Assembly: GCF_015832195.1 (NCBI RefSeq)
Contig: NC_052046.1
Coordinates: forward strand, 43,968,473 to 44,032,472
Direction of reading: 5' to 3'
DNA: 64,000 nt
Origin: Motacilla alba alba
Lineage: Eukaryota > Chordata > Aves > Passeriformes > Motacillidae
Made by a program: the position numbers and the translations under genes. Numbering within the stretch: position 1 is the stretch's first letter; every line of letters begins with the position of its first letter. Positions 14,728-30,503 of the stretch are shown piece by piece. Below the pieces are notes generated by a model. That model saw nothing but the letters and a program-made list of their open reading frames with translations, searched no databases and was not told the origin of the DNA.

Positions 14728-16010
14728 TTCAGTGACCTAGCCATTAACAACCTTCTTTCTTAATATTCCTTCATGTTTCATTCCCCACCACTTGGCTCCA
14801 AGAGCCACACTCTCCCATCCCAGGACGGGCCAGTTCCTGCAAAACTGCAGAGGATCTTTGCAGATGCAGCACAGGACTTCTCAGAGGACAAGCTAAAGAT
14901 AACTGTATGGAGCTGCTGTACAAAAGTACTTTAATTGCTTTTGATGCTGCAGACTAACTTCATTAAGCCCTAGGCAGATGAGTCACAGTAGCAGGCTGTA
15001 CTGGTGAAGGAAACACAATGGGACATAGGGAGAAAGGCAGCCTTTCCACAATAATTAGACAATTACTGTTGTAAGTGGAACTGCCTGATATCTTGCCTTC
15101 AGCTGGACTTTAACAGTAGGTGATCAGAGAGGTCCTCAAGGACCAAAAGATGCTAAACAGCATCCAGCTTATCTGGCTTCTGTTGAAATGAATGAAGTAA
15201 TGGTTTTCCTCAAAGGGCCAAAATGCCTTCAAAGCTTACAGTTCCTCACTTCTTTCCAGCAAAGATAGAACTAGTACACACAATCTACATCCACTGCCTT
15301 CACCCATTTAGATCTTGTTCACCTGGCAGAGCCTCATCTGTATGTGTAGGGGAAGAGAATGCCCTTCCTGCAAGACTGAACCTGGAAGGCAAAACCTACC
15401 ACATTCACAACTTGCCTGGCAGCAAAAAGTACACAGCACACTTTCTGCCATGATTGTGCTACACTGAGGTCCAAGCTCCCTTTGCTGCGGTCACTGTTAT
15501 GCATAGTAACTAATGCAGGTGTGTGCTCTGATCTTGAGATGCTGGTGCAACCCCCACCTGCATGTCCAGAAATGCACCTGAGACAGACTCTTGGCAGCTG
15601 TCACCATGAGCTCATGTCACAAGAACTCAGGCCTTGCTAAAACCGTGATGGCAAGAGAACTTAGATGGAAGCAATCCTGTGTGAAGGCTTGCTTATGAAT
15701 TTGGGAATTTCCAGCCTCTGGGTATCTGAAATTACTAGTTACCTGTAAAAAGAAAGAGCTGTGATGAAGATCCTCCCAATGAGATCACACCAGGAGACCT
15801 GCTTCACCAACTACATGCACGTGGGCAATGGAAACGGAAAGATGGAAAGGGTCCCTTCAGCTTCTCCACCCACTGCGGTCAGTGTGGGTCAACACTGAAT
15901 AGACTCATAGACTCTGACTGCAAGAGGTAGTCCCCTCAGTGCACAACGAAGGGAAAACATGCTGCCTCCCGAAATGGGGCTGCTAATTACATGAACTGCA
16001 AGGTTTTGTG

Positions 16011-16036
16011 CTTTTTTTCCTTTTTTTTTTTTTTTT
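16011..16036. repeat. T-rich homopolymer tract
   Basis: Two T runs separated by CC make a T-rich stretch within the NRG1 intron. No element body adjoins it. Confidence 0.85.
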
Positions 16037-19000
16037 GGTCTGTTGTCCGTTGACATAATATCTAGCTCTCAGGTGAGAGTGAATTACTTCCAGGCATACA
16101 TGTGCTAGAAAACATTCAAACTCATAAGATAATCTTCTAGGACTCTGTTACTTACATTTTCATATAGCAAACAAGTACTGTCAAGGCAAGAGCAAAAAAG
16201 TTCAATGAGTGCAGCTGAATTAGGAAGGACCTATTCCTGACATAATAAGTTGTCTTACTGACTGCAACAATGAACTCCAATGTGAATGTCTTCCTTTATT
16301 TCTCACCCCCCCCATGTGAAGTAAGTAGCTATATCCTGAAAATTACCAGGCTCTGAGAAGTTATCAAGTATTTGCCCGAATGACACAATTTTCATTACAA
16401 TATTGTCCTGAGAAGAGTTATAATATATTTGCAAAAAACTTTGCCAACAAACTGCAAAAGCTTTTTAATTTACCATTAAGTGCTGAAGTTTATAAAAAAA
16501 TCTTGAGCAGCATGGTCATGGAACTTTATGCTTTTCTACATCTTTAAGCAATTCATTAAAATAACTGTAATAGCTAATGAATGCATAGCAGTCTATAGTG
16601 GCTGTTGCTGTGCAGATGTAGTGGTAACTGCAGAAGCAAGCAGCTTTTTCAGCACCTGATTTTTATTAGAATTTTTTACTTTTTGCTGCAGAGACAATGT
16701 AGGAGCAGCTGCAGATCCTCTGTGCAAGTTTATTTGGTTTCTCGAGGACTAAAATATGCTCCTCGTCCTTTATGTTTTAATGTGGGGAGATGGAGTGGGG
16801 ATGGATTTTCAGCTAGCTGTGTGTTTGTGCCCTGACTGCTCCTGGTGAAGCCTATATCAAACCCCGTTGTGGATGACCCCTGAATGTTTAACCATGAAAA
16901 ATACCAACTCTCATCATACATCTCGGAGAGAAGGCAAATGTCAAATTTTGCTGAGTCAGTCTAAGTTATCTGTTCTCCCCCATCCAGGACTTATTGCTAT
17001 TATAATATCTGATTCTTGATGTTTTTTTAAGTGAGGATTACAAGAGCCAGTATGGTTAGGGAGTTTTTCCAGGTAACCAAACAGACATCTTTGAGCTTCT
17101 TCAAAAACTTTTTACACATCCCTTTTCCATTCTCACTGTTAGTTTATTCTTATAATCAATACATTTATGGAATGAGGGCACAGTGGTAGCAGCTTTCAAA
17201 AAACTACATTAAAAAAGCCATTGCTTTTTTGTGGCATCCCATGAAAAGCAATGTTCACGAAGGCTCCCTAATTTCAATTGCAAATCTGGAATGTGGCAAG
17301 TTTATAGAATGGGTGTGAGATTGCACATTTAAATGTGATCTGGGTTAAAGCTGCTATAAGACTGGTTTTATTATCCTGCCGACACATTCACTGGATTTGT
17401 GCTGGCATGGAGGAGGAGGGTGAAAGACTCCTTTTTGTGGGGCTCCCAGACTCCACTGTCATATTTATAATTGCACAACTCCCAGGCCAGCAATACCAGT
17501 GGTCTCTTGTCCTTCTGCATAAGGGATGTCTTCCCGACTCTCTCCCTGCCACAGGGATACATGCATTGTTTTCTGGCACTGTGCTGCTTTCTACCAGTTA
17601 ACTCCAGAACCACCACTGAAGAAGCCACATGGATGGAGGAAGTGGTAATACTGAACTAAGGTTTTGTGCTTTGCTGGAAGGGAACTAGAGATTTATTCCT
17701 GGCTCTGCTATACACTTCCATTGCAATGCTAGCAAGTGAGGATGTTCTCAGACATGGCCACTAATCTCATTTCACTCATTTTTCTGACAGCTGGGGCCTA
17801 ATCTTTCCAAAACATTGCGCCTTCTAAGTGCTGCTGGCAGGGACTGAATGGGTAAAAGTCTCAATGCTCAAGCTCTGAGGGCATAAGGGAGAGGCTATAT
17901 AAGATGGTAGCACATTTGCAAGTGGTTACACCTGGTCCAGTTCCTGTGGGGAGCAGTATGACCACCTGCAAAGCTACAGAAGAGATCATACATAAGAGCT
18001 AAAAAATCTAAAATCAGTGGGGTAAAAAATCAGTGAGGTAGTTCTCGTTTGGCCACTATCTCACTCTTGAAGGTACCAACAAAGACTGTCAGCCAAGGAT
18101 CTCTGTCTTAGCCATCTGATAACTCAGCCAAAGAACCCATTTTGCAAATCATATGTAAACAAGTGAGTGACCCAAACTGTTTAACGTGACTCATACTCTC
18201 TGAAAAGGCACTCTGTAAGCAGCTTTTATGGCTAAAAACGATTATAACCTGTCAATTACAGCATGCTACACAACGGGGCACAAGTGTTCCACATTTTTGT
18301 CATTTGTCACACATTGCTATGGCTTGTGTCACACACTGGCAAAACTCTAAAGGTTGAGAAGTTTGGTTATGGTCTTGATAGTATGAGTGCACAGCAGGCA
18401 GTCTCTCTTCATGAGAAAAGATTTTGAAAAACAGAAGAAGGATGCTGGGAACAGAACAAACCAGCTACAAACACACAGGTAAGGATGAACGATTCTACTA
18501 AAGGGTATCTGAGTCATTATGGATCACAAATGGTGGGAAACAACAAAGCCACAAAAAAAATCATGTCCCATGGCATACTGCATCATTAAGTCCCCCATGC
18601 AAGACTGCAGTCGACTCTTTGAAGAAGGAAGATATGGACAAACCAATAAGAGTCCAGCAATATTCACCCCAAACATGAGCATGAACATATGAACACATGA
18701 ATATAAATGAGTGAATGACTTCAAGATCAGAAATGCTGAAATGGGGCAACAGATACTATACACATTCAAGATGCAGACCTGGCCCTTAGCAGTGTAACAA
18801 CTTAATGCTACTGCTGCTGCAGATCACTGCAGACCAAAATCTGACTTTGCCAGGATATGGAGGTTGCCTATTGATATCAGATACATGCTGTTTGTACTTG
18901 CCCTTTCAGAGTCCAAACTCTAATGCAGTTCAGTGCATAGGAGAGGCTAGCCCCACAACAGGCCTTGTAATCCCTTGTAATTTTCAAGGAAGGTTTTTCA

Positions 19001-22000
19001 GATAACCTGCTCCATGCTTCTTCTGGTAGAAGGATATTAATTAAATGAGCCTTGAGCGAATTTCTTTCTGCAACCTTTAAACTCCTACATTAAGAGCACT
19101 AGCACCAGACAACAGAGCTAAAGATCTTTAGTTTTTAGAGTACATTTACAATGCTTTTTTACAATGAACACAAAAATTACCAGTCTGCTTGGGGCAGCTG
19201 AGAAAACCATTTATTTGGCTCAGATCTCCTTTTCATACTCAGCACAAGAAGAGTTGTTATATTCCATGGACATAACTTTCTGAGCAACACAGGACATGCA
19301 AGTCTTGAGATAGTGAGGAGAAATTAGTAGGGAGTGAAAAAGATCCTGATGCTCTGTTTGACAAACATTTGGTGTTTGGATCATGATGTGCTTGTGTGCA
19401 TGTGCATGTGCATATGAGCACATGAAATTTTGTATAGGGCTGAGTGCAAAGAAATATTCACAATTCATCAGCTCAGTGTCATTTGGAGGATGCTGAATGT
19501 TTATTACTGGGGATATAACAATCATTTCCTGTGGGAAAAAATTATTAATGGAGTAATTCCAAAAAGTTTAAAAGATTATCCAATGTGTTTCTGAAACATT
19601 CTAGAGGATTTTAAACATTTGTAACATCATGCAGATCTTCCACCAATAACATACATGGGCCTGTTTATTTTTTATTCAGCCAAACTAGATACTTTTTAGA
19701 ACAAGAAAAAGTAAACCAGAAGTCTGGCCTGAAGAAAAAAAAATTCTGTTGAAGTCTAGATTCCTGAAGTTGCCAAGATTTGAAGCCTGTGTTCTCAATA
19801 AAAGGTTATATAGTTCATCTTGCCAATCCTAAGTGCTCATGAAACTCATGAAACTGGCATGAAAATTAAAATCTCACTAAAATGACATACTAAGTTTGGC
19901 CTCAGGATTTTTGATCTTTAGCTGTCCAGATTTTCAAACTTATTTTTGCAATCATCACAATTAGAAATTATGAAAAAATAGCATTACAGAGGAGTGAAGT
20001 ACAGATGCTCATGTAGCATCAGAACTGAATAGGCTGATACTTTGTCAAGAAAGCTTTGAGTACCAAGAGCTTTGTGTCTGTATCTGAATGATATTACAAG
20101 CCATGCTCCATTGCCTGTATTTTAATTGCCACATCAGTGGAATATATCACTTGGTAACAAGCAACTTCTAAGTCAATTGTTCTGACAATCCATGTTTCTG
20201 AAGTGCTTTTTATTGCAAAACAGGTATCTCTTAAGGACTGTTATCATAATTAATGTTTGCAAATATTTAGTCAATTGTCATTAGTAATTTTTGACAACAT
20301 CTGACCAAATCAGGGCCTCGATCCAAGTAACAGCTGACACCATCTACATTGGCTGAATTCACAAAAGCAGGAGCTTTTATTGACAATCTAGGTAATAATG
20401 GCAGAACAGATGCTATGGGGAAAATGTGCTACTGCAGCAAGAGCCCCACATCACCTCCTTCTGCAGGCAGATAGCCAGTGGAAAGCAATACTGGATTTCA
20501 TTTTTGACAACAGCAAAATATTTATTGTGATGAAATAGACCAAGGCTAGAGATGCAGAAATTGGTTTTCCACTGGCAATGCAACCTTTCTCTAATGCATG
20601 GGCAAATCTTCAGAGGGATTTATATACCTAAATAAGGTGGTTGACACCTAAGGAGATTTACTAAAAGGGTCAAACTTTACCCTGGAGTAAAACACATCCA
20701 TTCTTCCTTACCTGTCTCCATCTCACAGAGGAAAAAGAGAGAGGAGAGCAATGACATTTCATGCATTGTCCACAATTCCTTTTGCATAGGGTAATTTCTA
20801 TACCTTCATTTGCTACCAGTGGGTTCCAACAATTTGCCACAGAAGACACATCCACCAGCAATAGCTGAGCATGTATCTTCCACATCTTTGAATGTCAGCC
20901 CCACTGCAATTTCCCTGGTGCCTTTCACTTCTCCTTGGGAGGAAGGTGGGGGAGTTGGGGTGGGTACTGGATATTCATTTCTCCCACAGCGCAGGATTTC
21001 ACACCTGAGTACAGAGGGGTTACTTTGATCTACTCCCATGTGTGAGTTGCTATGGGTCTGTAGTGAGAGCAATATGTGAACCTGCATAATCAACGAAGGA
21101 AATCCTGACCATGTCCAAATGGCTTTTATGTATCAGAACAAAGCCTGTGCTGTGAGGGATTTTGCTCCTGTCCACTCATGTAAAGTCTGCCCTGATGTGT
21201 TCCTCATCTGGGGCAGGAGAGACAGGTTTTGAGCTTGGAGATGTGTCTGGTAGTGGGGAGGGAGGCCAGAGAAAGGAGGGACACAGTGCTCTTGGCAGAG
21301 AGCAGATCTTACATTACACAGCATTAACTAAGCGCTGCCACACAAAATGAGCCAGCAGCTGCGACTTTGTTTTTTTAGGGCTTTTGCATAGAGTTACAGC
21401 TCAAACCAGCAGGCACTACAGACCAAGCCCTGCTGTTTTAGCTATTGTGCTCTTCCTTCCCATATGAGGAGTAGTCACAAACTTTGCCCTTAGCTGGGCA
21501 GCACAAGGGACATCCAACCTCCTTGGAAAGTGGTTTGTTTTTGGCCAGGCACTGGGGCTGGTACGCACTGCTTCTGCTGAGACCCAAACCTGCAGCTTTC
21601 TGCACTGCTGCTCTGAATTCCTCTGACCTTTGTCCAAAGCAAAGCTAGGCCCTGTCACATCCATGAAGACAAAAAGGTGAAGAGATGCAGCCCTGAGAAA
21701 ACAGGCCCTTGCTCTCCATGTTTCCCAGGACAGTGTTCCTCTCAAAACACCACTCTCGTGCTTGTGGAGAGAGCTGATTAGTTCTGCCCCCATTCAGGTC
21801 ATGTTCAGCCCCCATGGCAGCACATACATAATTTGTTGTACCTAAGTAGACTGGTCAATATAGAGTTGGGATGACTCCTGTCCCAGGCAACTGCTGCACA
21901 ATTACATACCCTTTTGTGATAATCTAGGCCCCGACTGGATTTCAGAACCTTTCCCCATGGCTGCATGGTCTTGAGCTTGCAAGAGCTCTATTAGTACCAG

Positions 22001-25000
22001 GAAGACCCTGTACTGCAGGAATGACACGGCACCAGTTAGGCAGACAAATGCATTTTATGAGAAGCAATTACAGAACTAAGTGTATTTGTGTGAGAGGAAG
22101 TGAGTAAAACATTACTAGAAAAGGTCTGGTACAACTGTCATCCCTAAGACTGGCAACACTGTGGAAAAGGGAGTGGGAGGCTGTATGAGAATCCTCATTT
22201 ACCAGAGAGCTCTCTGTTGGTTTCTGCAGATTTATGAACCGGGTAGCTTGCTCACTGTTAATGCCTTATACTCCTGAGAGGCCCTTTTTGGGCAGAATAA
22301 ATTATAGTCTCCCCCACCACGGCAGGAACAGATTGTTATATAGTTCTCCAAAAGGACCCAACTGCACCATGAAAGATGAAACAGCATGACATTTCTTTTT
22401 AAGCAAAAATAAAACTAGTTATACTCTTGGTCTATGGTCTTTCTTTTAGAGAAAAAAAGAGAGATGAATAATAGATGGCCCCCTGGAAATACTGTTCCAG
22501 CAGCTCTTAGCTGGAATCAGGCAGTGCTAATATACTAGGGGCTTTCAGGATTATTCTATTTAATCTCTGTAACAATATAGTAATTTCAGCCCAGTGAGAA
22601 GCCATTGCAACTTGCCCATTTCCCCTGTAAAGACCTTGAATTTCTAAGTGAAAGGAGTCTTAGCCATGTCCCAAGGCAACAGATAAAGAGCCTTTAGCTT
22701 CCCTGCCATTCTCTAAAAGTATCAGATAACCAGGACATGATACAAGGCATGTGAACAGGAAACAATATACCACTGAAATGCTTCAGGATGCAAGAGACCT
22801 CTTAAAAAAAAGGAAAAAAAAACCCCACCAAAACTACCTTGTAAATAGAAAGTAGATGAAGGTGGTTGGCAGACAGACAGTTAATCAAAAGTATCACTTA
22901 ACGCAACAGGACAATTAACCTTGTTTACTGCAGATGTTTCTGGTTTTGGGTTTTCAGTTCTCTAAGAAAGGGTGAGAAGACAGGGCCATAGCATATAAGG
23001 CCACCACCTACTGCATGCTGAATCCATATTTCTCTATTATATTTCAGATGCTTAGATTTAATACCTGTAGAAGTCCACATGAGCTTCAGAGATCATCCCA
23101 ACAAAGTAAATGAAAACAGGTGCTTGATTGCTCAAGTGTGTTTGGTAAAAGCTTAGCAGTCAGGCCTAAAACTACAGCTTCATTAATCAGGCATTAACTC
23201 ACACATGCACTCTATTGTAAGACTAGCTATAAGAAAATTACGTATGTTTCCTCCTTAATGATCTTAACTGTCATGACAGATCCGTCCTCTGCCACATCCA
23301 CCAACTCACTGGAAAAGGAAAAAATAGCCTACAGTGTGTTTGCTTTCTGCCCTAGTCTGAATGTGAAACAGGTGTATCACGTGGCAGAGTATCACTTTGG
23401 CTGCTGATAGTTTGTGAGCCAAAGTGTTCTTTACAAAGAGTTTGGTGTTTAAGAGGTATGCAGCATTTTACCTCATGCCTTGTGGACTGCAGCACTACAT
23501 AAACTATGCAGCCTTGCTCAGTAACAGAAGATACTGAGAAGTCTCAGAGATGTTGTTTCCCCACCTTACAGTTGACTACTCCTCTCATATTTACCAAAGA
23601 GTATTTGAGTAGCGGGATGGCTATACCAGGTTGTGACCTGAGAAGGTGCAAAAGCCAGGAAAATATCTAAAAGAACTAGCAGATCCTGACCTTGAAAATT
23701 TAACTATGTTGACATGATAATTGTCTGAAGAAGGACTGGGACCTCCTCACAGCCTGCAGTCCTGAAGAACAATCAACCAAGTATCAAGCCGTGTACTGGT
23801 AGCTTAGTCATCATCTAAAGGGCAAAAGGTCATTTACTGTTCAGGCATCTCCAGGTTACTGTGTGAAACCACAATCTTGCTCTAGAAATGCCTCCTCTAG
23901 AAGGTGAATTTACAGCAGACGGCTGCCACAAATGAGATGCTATGTAGCACATGGGGACTGGGGATATGGGAGAATGATGTAAAGCTCTGTGCAGTGCTCC
24001 TTGGTCATGGAACAGCATCACTCTCCTCTTCTTGGGGCGCCCTTTCAAACCAAATAGTCACTCCAGCTCTGCACAAATCTCCATTCTGAATGTGAGTAGA
24101 ACTGCATCAGCCACAGAATTTCCAAGTGGGAGCCCACTGTTCATGAAACACTGAATTCCAAGGGCACTTTGAGATAAGACAGATGAAAAAGGTTTGTTTA
24201 TTCACTTGCACATCAATCCCCAGAAAGTCAAGGACCACAGCCTCATGTAGGGGGTACACTGGCTTTATTTGGTTGATAGTGTCAGTTTCTTCTCTACTTA
24301 GTGGACCACTGGAGAAGAGCTTCACAAAGCAAAGACAAAATAAAACTTGATCTCCTAACTCTAGAGCCATGAAAAATCCCTTAACCTCTCCACCATCACT
24401 AATGCTGGAGCAGAGGTCTGCTACCTTTTAGTTATCATGTGTTGTACCAAAAAAATTATGATCCATCCATTGCAGTGCACTAGGACCACGTAGGGGCTTT
24501 TGTCCCTGCAGTAGGCATCATGTGCTCTCCTCTGATTCCAGTAATTTCCCTGCAATTCTAAGCTAGATGCTTTCCAGAAGACATGTTTCATTTTCAAGTA
24601 GGATTTAAAGTGTTGTCATGGTGTCCTGTCCTAATTGTGAAGCAGCAGAATAATTTGGATCATGGCTGAAAAAGTGTTTCAGTCTTCTATAAACAGCATC
24701 ATAGCAGAGCTGAACTCAGATATAAAGAGGATACAGCTCCCTGGGTTATCCCAGCAAATGTCACATGCTAAGTTTGGTATAGGGGATATCATCCCATGAA
24801 AACCTTCATTTGACCTCTCTTTTACAAGTCTGGCAGGGACCCAATCCTGTGCATTTGTGCTCTGTACCAAGTGGTCTATGTGTAACAAACCCTATATTAA
24901 TATTGGCATTTTCCACTCTGAAGCAACAGTATTAACCTGTTTTGGAGCTGATTTCATGCAGGACACTGGGAATAAAGCACATCTAATGTAATCAATCTTG

Positions 25001-28000
25001 CATTTCTAGCTGAGGCAATGCTTAGGTTGCTTTTTGCTAACAGCAGCATCTATACAGAACCGGTATATATCCCTGCTGCAAAGAAAAGCAAACTGGCAGG
25101 AGAAGAAAGGATTGTTCCTGGCATCATTTCTACACAGCAGAAGACAGAGCTGTTTCAAACCAAGCAATTATCCTCAATTTATTATAATAATGACAATAGT
25201 GAAGGGCAAAGCTAAAAAATCTTTCTGGGCAGGGCTGACAATCAAGGAGGCAGTTTCTGCCAAAGAAATTGTACTTAGGCCCATAGCCGTCCCACGGGTA
25301 TTCAGAAAGTGCTTATGTCCCTTCTCCTGCTCAAAGGGTCTGCCTTTTTTGCTTGTTGAGCTGGAACTAACCTTGTGCTGTGTATCCATCGGACACCTGC
25401 AACCTCCCCAGTGAGTGCCGTAGGACTGCTGGCCCTTCTAGCGACAGGGCTGGCAACCTGTCACCACTGCAGTGGAGTGGTGATGCACAGCAGGCCCTTC
25501 ATAGCTCCTCTTGTTCCCACAGCTGTGCTTCCCTATCTGGCAGAGTGTGGGTTCCTTCCTCCTCCAACCCAGGCAGGAGAAGAAGGGACATAAGCACTCT
25601 CATGGTGACTGTCACCTAGGGAGAGATCCCTCGGCCAGTGACAGGAGGTGATGGTGTGAAGGTCATGCCTGTAACCTTGCTTTGTGCACATCAAGGCTGC
25701 TAAGTTTAACGAAGCTTCATGAGTGGCTGAGGAACTGAGGGCTGAGCCCATGCTATATAGCGGACAGGCTGAAAAAACAGCCATTGGACCAGACAGTGCT
25801 CAATCAAATGATGATCTGATTTTGAGTATTTATGTACAAAAATTGAAACTAACCAAGACTGGAAAGAAGCAATCTATCTCTATTAAAAACAAACAAAGAA
25901 ACAAAACAAAACCAGAAACTAGATACAAACGCAAACAGGCCCGGCAGCTAATTGAGGTTCAGCTAAAGGGTGAACAGCTACTATTCTACGACACTCAAAG
26001 CTCTCAACTTAGGGAAACGTGATCACCAGACCTTGGTTAACTAGTACTTTGTCAGTTGTCAAAGAAGAGCAACATTGCTTCTTTTTTTTCCCCTGAATGG
26101 AGCCATTAGCCAACAGTCTATTACATTCAGTGACAATGACAGAAAAACAGTCTGACTAGCAATGTCAGGATCTTATTTTGTTTGCATCTATTTCATTCAT
26201 TTTTAGCAATAAATGTTACAAAGGCATTTTTACAGGGAAGCCATATTGTCTTCCTATGTATTTTAGACAATATTTATTTTCAGAAATGAAAAAAGGCAAA
26301 AAAAGAAAACAAAACAATCTCGCTAAGAGAAGGATTCCAGAATGACTTTTTACTTTGCCGTGTCTTTATGCACACACCTGTAAGTATAAGTCTATACTTA
26401 CTACCCTTTATTTGTGAATTTTCTACTCTTTCTTCCTGGATTTTCCTTAGTAAATGCTACCGCTTAAAGGGAGCACAGCTGCCTCTCAGTCTGGGGGACT
26501 TCATTCTTGGTGCTGCCAGAGGTGCTGCCAGGCTTTCCTCTGTTATACAGGGTAAATCACAGAGGCATCTGTAAGAGGGGCTGCTGGCATTCAGAGACTA
26601 TGAATTCATCCAAGCAAGGCAAAACATGTGTAAACTGTCATCTACAATGTTGTTATTGACTCATGCTGTGTAAAATGAGACTGGTAAGTATATTTCCTTA
26701 GCTTTCTCCCAGTCTTGTAATGGATATGAAAGTCAGCTGCTGTCAGAACGTGTGTTGAGTGGGGTTAAATGGAAGATCACTCCATTCTGGATCTCTCAAT
26801 TTCATGCCATGCAAACTGGGGTCCCATCTGATCCTGGAGCACCCTTTGCCAGTGCCAGCACTGATATTGCAGAGCTCATGGCACCAGTCCTATAAAGACC
26901 AACAGGGAAATAAAAAGTCATCATTACCCTTGCAGCAACACCCTTCTCCACCTGCATGTCTGGATATTCCCATATGCGCTGCCCTAACACTTTCAAAGGA
27001 GGAGGTGATGTGCCCACACAGCACAGCTTTGTGTAGTCCAGATTAGGAGTATCTCCCCTTATCTTTAACCGAGCAGCCTCCAATCGTTTCAGTTCAGCAT
27101 GCAGCCTAGCTGAAAGGGCTGGCATGAACTGCAGCGACATTTCCATCACAGCCGCCATTTTCACATCAGACTGAAGCCCATTAGCTGCTAAACTGGCTAC
27201 TTCCTGGCGCTCAGCTGAAGGAAGCACTTTGTTGGGAATATAATCAATCTTACCACAAAACTGGATAGTGCTCTCTCAGGTGATTAAACAGTCACATGAG
27301 AGAAAAATGACACAACTCAACGCTTGCTCTTAACCGAGCTAGGACATGAAAAATGAAAAGTGTCACTATAGCACTTAAACTCCCTTACATCACCACCCCC
27401 AAAAAGGAGCCATGAAATGCAGCCCCTCTGAAATGGACGTATGCATAATTCAAAACATGAGCTGCCTTAAGGAGTAGAACTCAGGGCCCAAATCTGCTGA
27501 GAATTACAAGGAGCACCAGCCTGAAGGCTTCTCAAGCAATGAGAAGGGCAGATCATTAACGGTGCAAGAAAATGAAGCACAGGGAAGACTGAGGTTGAGA
27601 TTACACATGGGAAGTCACAATTTGACAGTTTTAAAATCTCTCTTAACAAGTGAACATCCCCAGCAACTCTCTTACTTAAACAAATATCACTAGATTTGTA
27701 GCCCTTCTGCTACATATTCTTCCTTTACTTCAGGAATATTCACCCTATGGGACCTCCCTGAGGATGCAATACAATGCTTTTTAAGCAAGCAGAATTCCGA
27801 GCAGATTAAGCGTTAGATTTCAAAGCATCGTTCTAAGGTTTCAAATTATCGTCCCAATATTTCTTCTATTTTTACATTTAAACCAGGAGAGGTCAAGCTA
27901 CAACTGGAAAGGTAGACAGCATTTCCAATCCTGAATTCAGCACCAGGTAAAACAAAGGTCAGTGTAGCTGAACTGCCCACTAGTTTTCCATGAAAACTAG

Positions 28001-30503
28001 AGCCAGTGTGTAGGTAAAAAGTTGTTTCAAGTAATTGTTGTAATCATGAAGAAATCTCCATCGACCTAAAGTCACCAGAGGGAGAGATTTGAATTTGTTA
28101 AAGCTTTTCTCTTGATGAGACTGGGATATGAATCAGTTACCTTAGGGTAGCAAGTTACTGTGGTACAACTGGTGACATTGCTGTGGTTGATGAAGGTTAG
28201 TTAACCCCCAAAGGAAAAATTACTGCAGTTTAATATGTTTATTCTTAAAAGAACTGTGGTTAATTTCCAGTTTGGAAAATCTATTTTCAGCTCAGTCTTG
28301 CATGATACAGATTTTCCTGCCAGATCTGAACACTCCAAATTTTCTCTTATGTGACCTGTAATTACACAGAAGTCCTGATCAAGTTGTCTGATTTTTCTCT
28401 ATTGAGTGACATTCTTAAGATCTCCTTTGAAGGGGCAGTATTTACACGACTTGATCAACATTTGCCAATAGTGCTTTTTGAACACTGTGTCTGAGTTTCT
28501 GCTAAGTCATAATTTTTGATCAATTATCAGAAAAAAAAAGCCATTATGTCATCATCATTTGTAAAACAGAATAACGTATGAAAACCAAGATATGAATTAA
28601 ATGTAAGTTAACATCAGACAGTAATGCCGGTGTACCCATTTGTTAAAAATCAATGTGTATTAGCATCCTGAAAGTATCAGTAACACCCCGGAGAAGACAT
28701 TACAAATAATTTGCAAAAGCAAAAGCAAAGCATAGCCACGTATTATTTGGCAACTTGGGGAAGCTGCTAGGTATGTGAAGGACAAGTAAATTTAGATTCT
28801 TCTTTGAATCCTGGCAGATTGACACACAGTAGACCCTGGATCTCAGTCCTGTTTAGGAAACATCAGAATATTTTTCTGTTTTGTTCATCTTCAGCCCCCT
28901 CCCCTGCAAGCTTCTGCTCAGCTAAATGGCTTTTATGAACCAGTACTTCCTCTGATTCACAGCTAGCAAATCTGCTTCCTGGGCTTGTAATAGTTATCTG
29001 AATACACTTACAGAACATGTCATTTTAATCCTTCCTTCAAATCTGGAGAAGGAAAAACTGCACACATTAAGCAATCTATTACCAACAATTAGGAAAATTA
29101 CAGGGTTGCTTGAGAAGCTACTTATACGAGAGGCCTCTATTAATCTCTACAGCACAGCAAATCCAAATGCTTGGAGATAGCAAACAACAGAAAGATTGTT
29201 AGCCACATTCTTAATCATTCACACGTTCAAATCCCATTTTGATGGCTTTACTGGCCAGATACCATTTTAAAAACCAAAAGGAGAATTTTAAGGTGTCTTT
29301 CTGTTAACTGATTTTGAAGCAAGTCTGTGTCCTAATGCATTCATTGGCCTTTTCATCCAGAAGCACAGCCTCTCTTTGCTCACAAATAGAATGCATTCAC
29401 AGTTGTATGTCCCAAAAATTATGCAATTGGAGGAATTTGCAAATATTGTCAGTAATGACATTCAAAATCTATTAATACTATACTAAATCAACACCTCCAA
29501 AAATAAGGATAAGCTGACTAACCTCCATGAGGCAAAGGCTGGGGCACACTGAGGGGTTTTGAACAAAGTGATGGGAAGGAATTCAGTAAGAGAGAGACAC
29601 TTTGCAGTGTCTGCAGCAAGAGCAGAGCAACTCCGGCCATTGGGGTGGCTGGAGAAAGCAGGGCATGAAGGGCAATTCCTTGGATCTCTCCATCAACAAA
29701 AAGTGTGCACTCAGCACAGCCGGATGGCAGGATGATCTGCCCTATAGAGGATCCCTTAGAAATGCACGATGGACAAAGGGAATGATTGCATTCCCAATTC
29801 ATATCCTCAGCAGGGGAAAAAGCTGCTTTGGGATCTGCTGCAAGTGCCACGCAGGCTGTAAATACCTGTGGCATTGGAGAACAGATTCTTCCTGCTTTTA
29901 TCCAGTCAAGAAAATATCAGACCTTCCCTGCTCTCCTGTGCTTGACAGCTACAATCAATTCTTTGCAGTTTCCTGGCCCTTTCCTGGCTACTTAATGATG
30001 TTCTGCTCTTGCAAGTATGAGTTCAAGCCTCTCTAAGATTCTGCACCAACACAGCAGGAAGCCTTTTGTCTTGCTTTTGATCCTGTACTCCTTAATTCCT
30101 AGAATCGTAACAACATATTCAGTGGTTGGTTCCCTGATCAACTCAGACCAGATACATAAATGATCATTCTTTCATTCCCCTATTCTTGTCCCTCTCACCC
30201 TGACACACCTAATTGCCCTTGCTGAGGCCTTATTATTGCCTTATTACACTGCTAACTGTCCTGCTGAGCACACCCACAGCCCAAGAAAGCCTATTTTGAA
30301 AATATAAAAATGTCTTTAAAATCCCAGATATCTTGACGTTATTAGCCATTGCAACTTTCTTGGTCTATGATCATGCCCCATTATTTTCATGTCCTGCTAC
30401 TTTAAAAGATGCTATAAAAGCACCAAAATCCTCCATCCCACTAATTCATGCACTAGGACAGTTTCCACTTTTGGAAGGAAGAGCCGAATGTTGGAGAAGT
30501 TGA

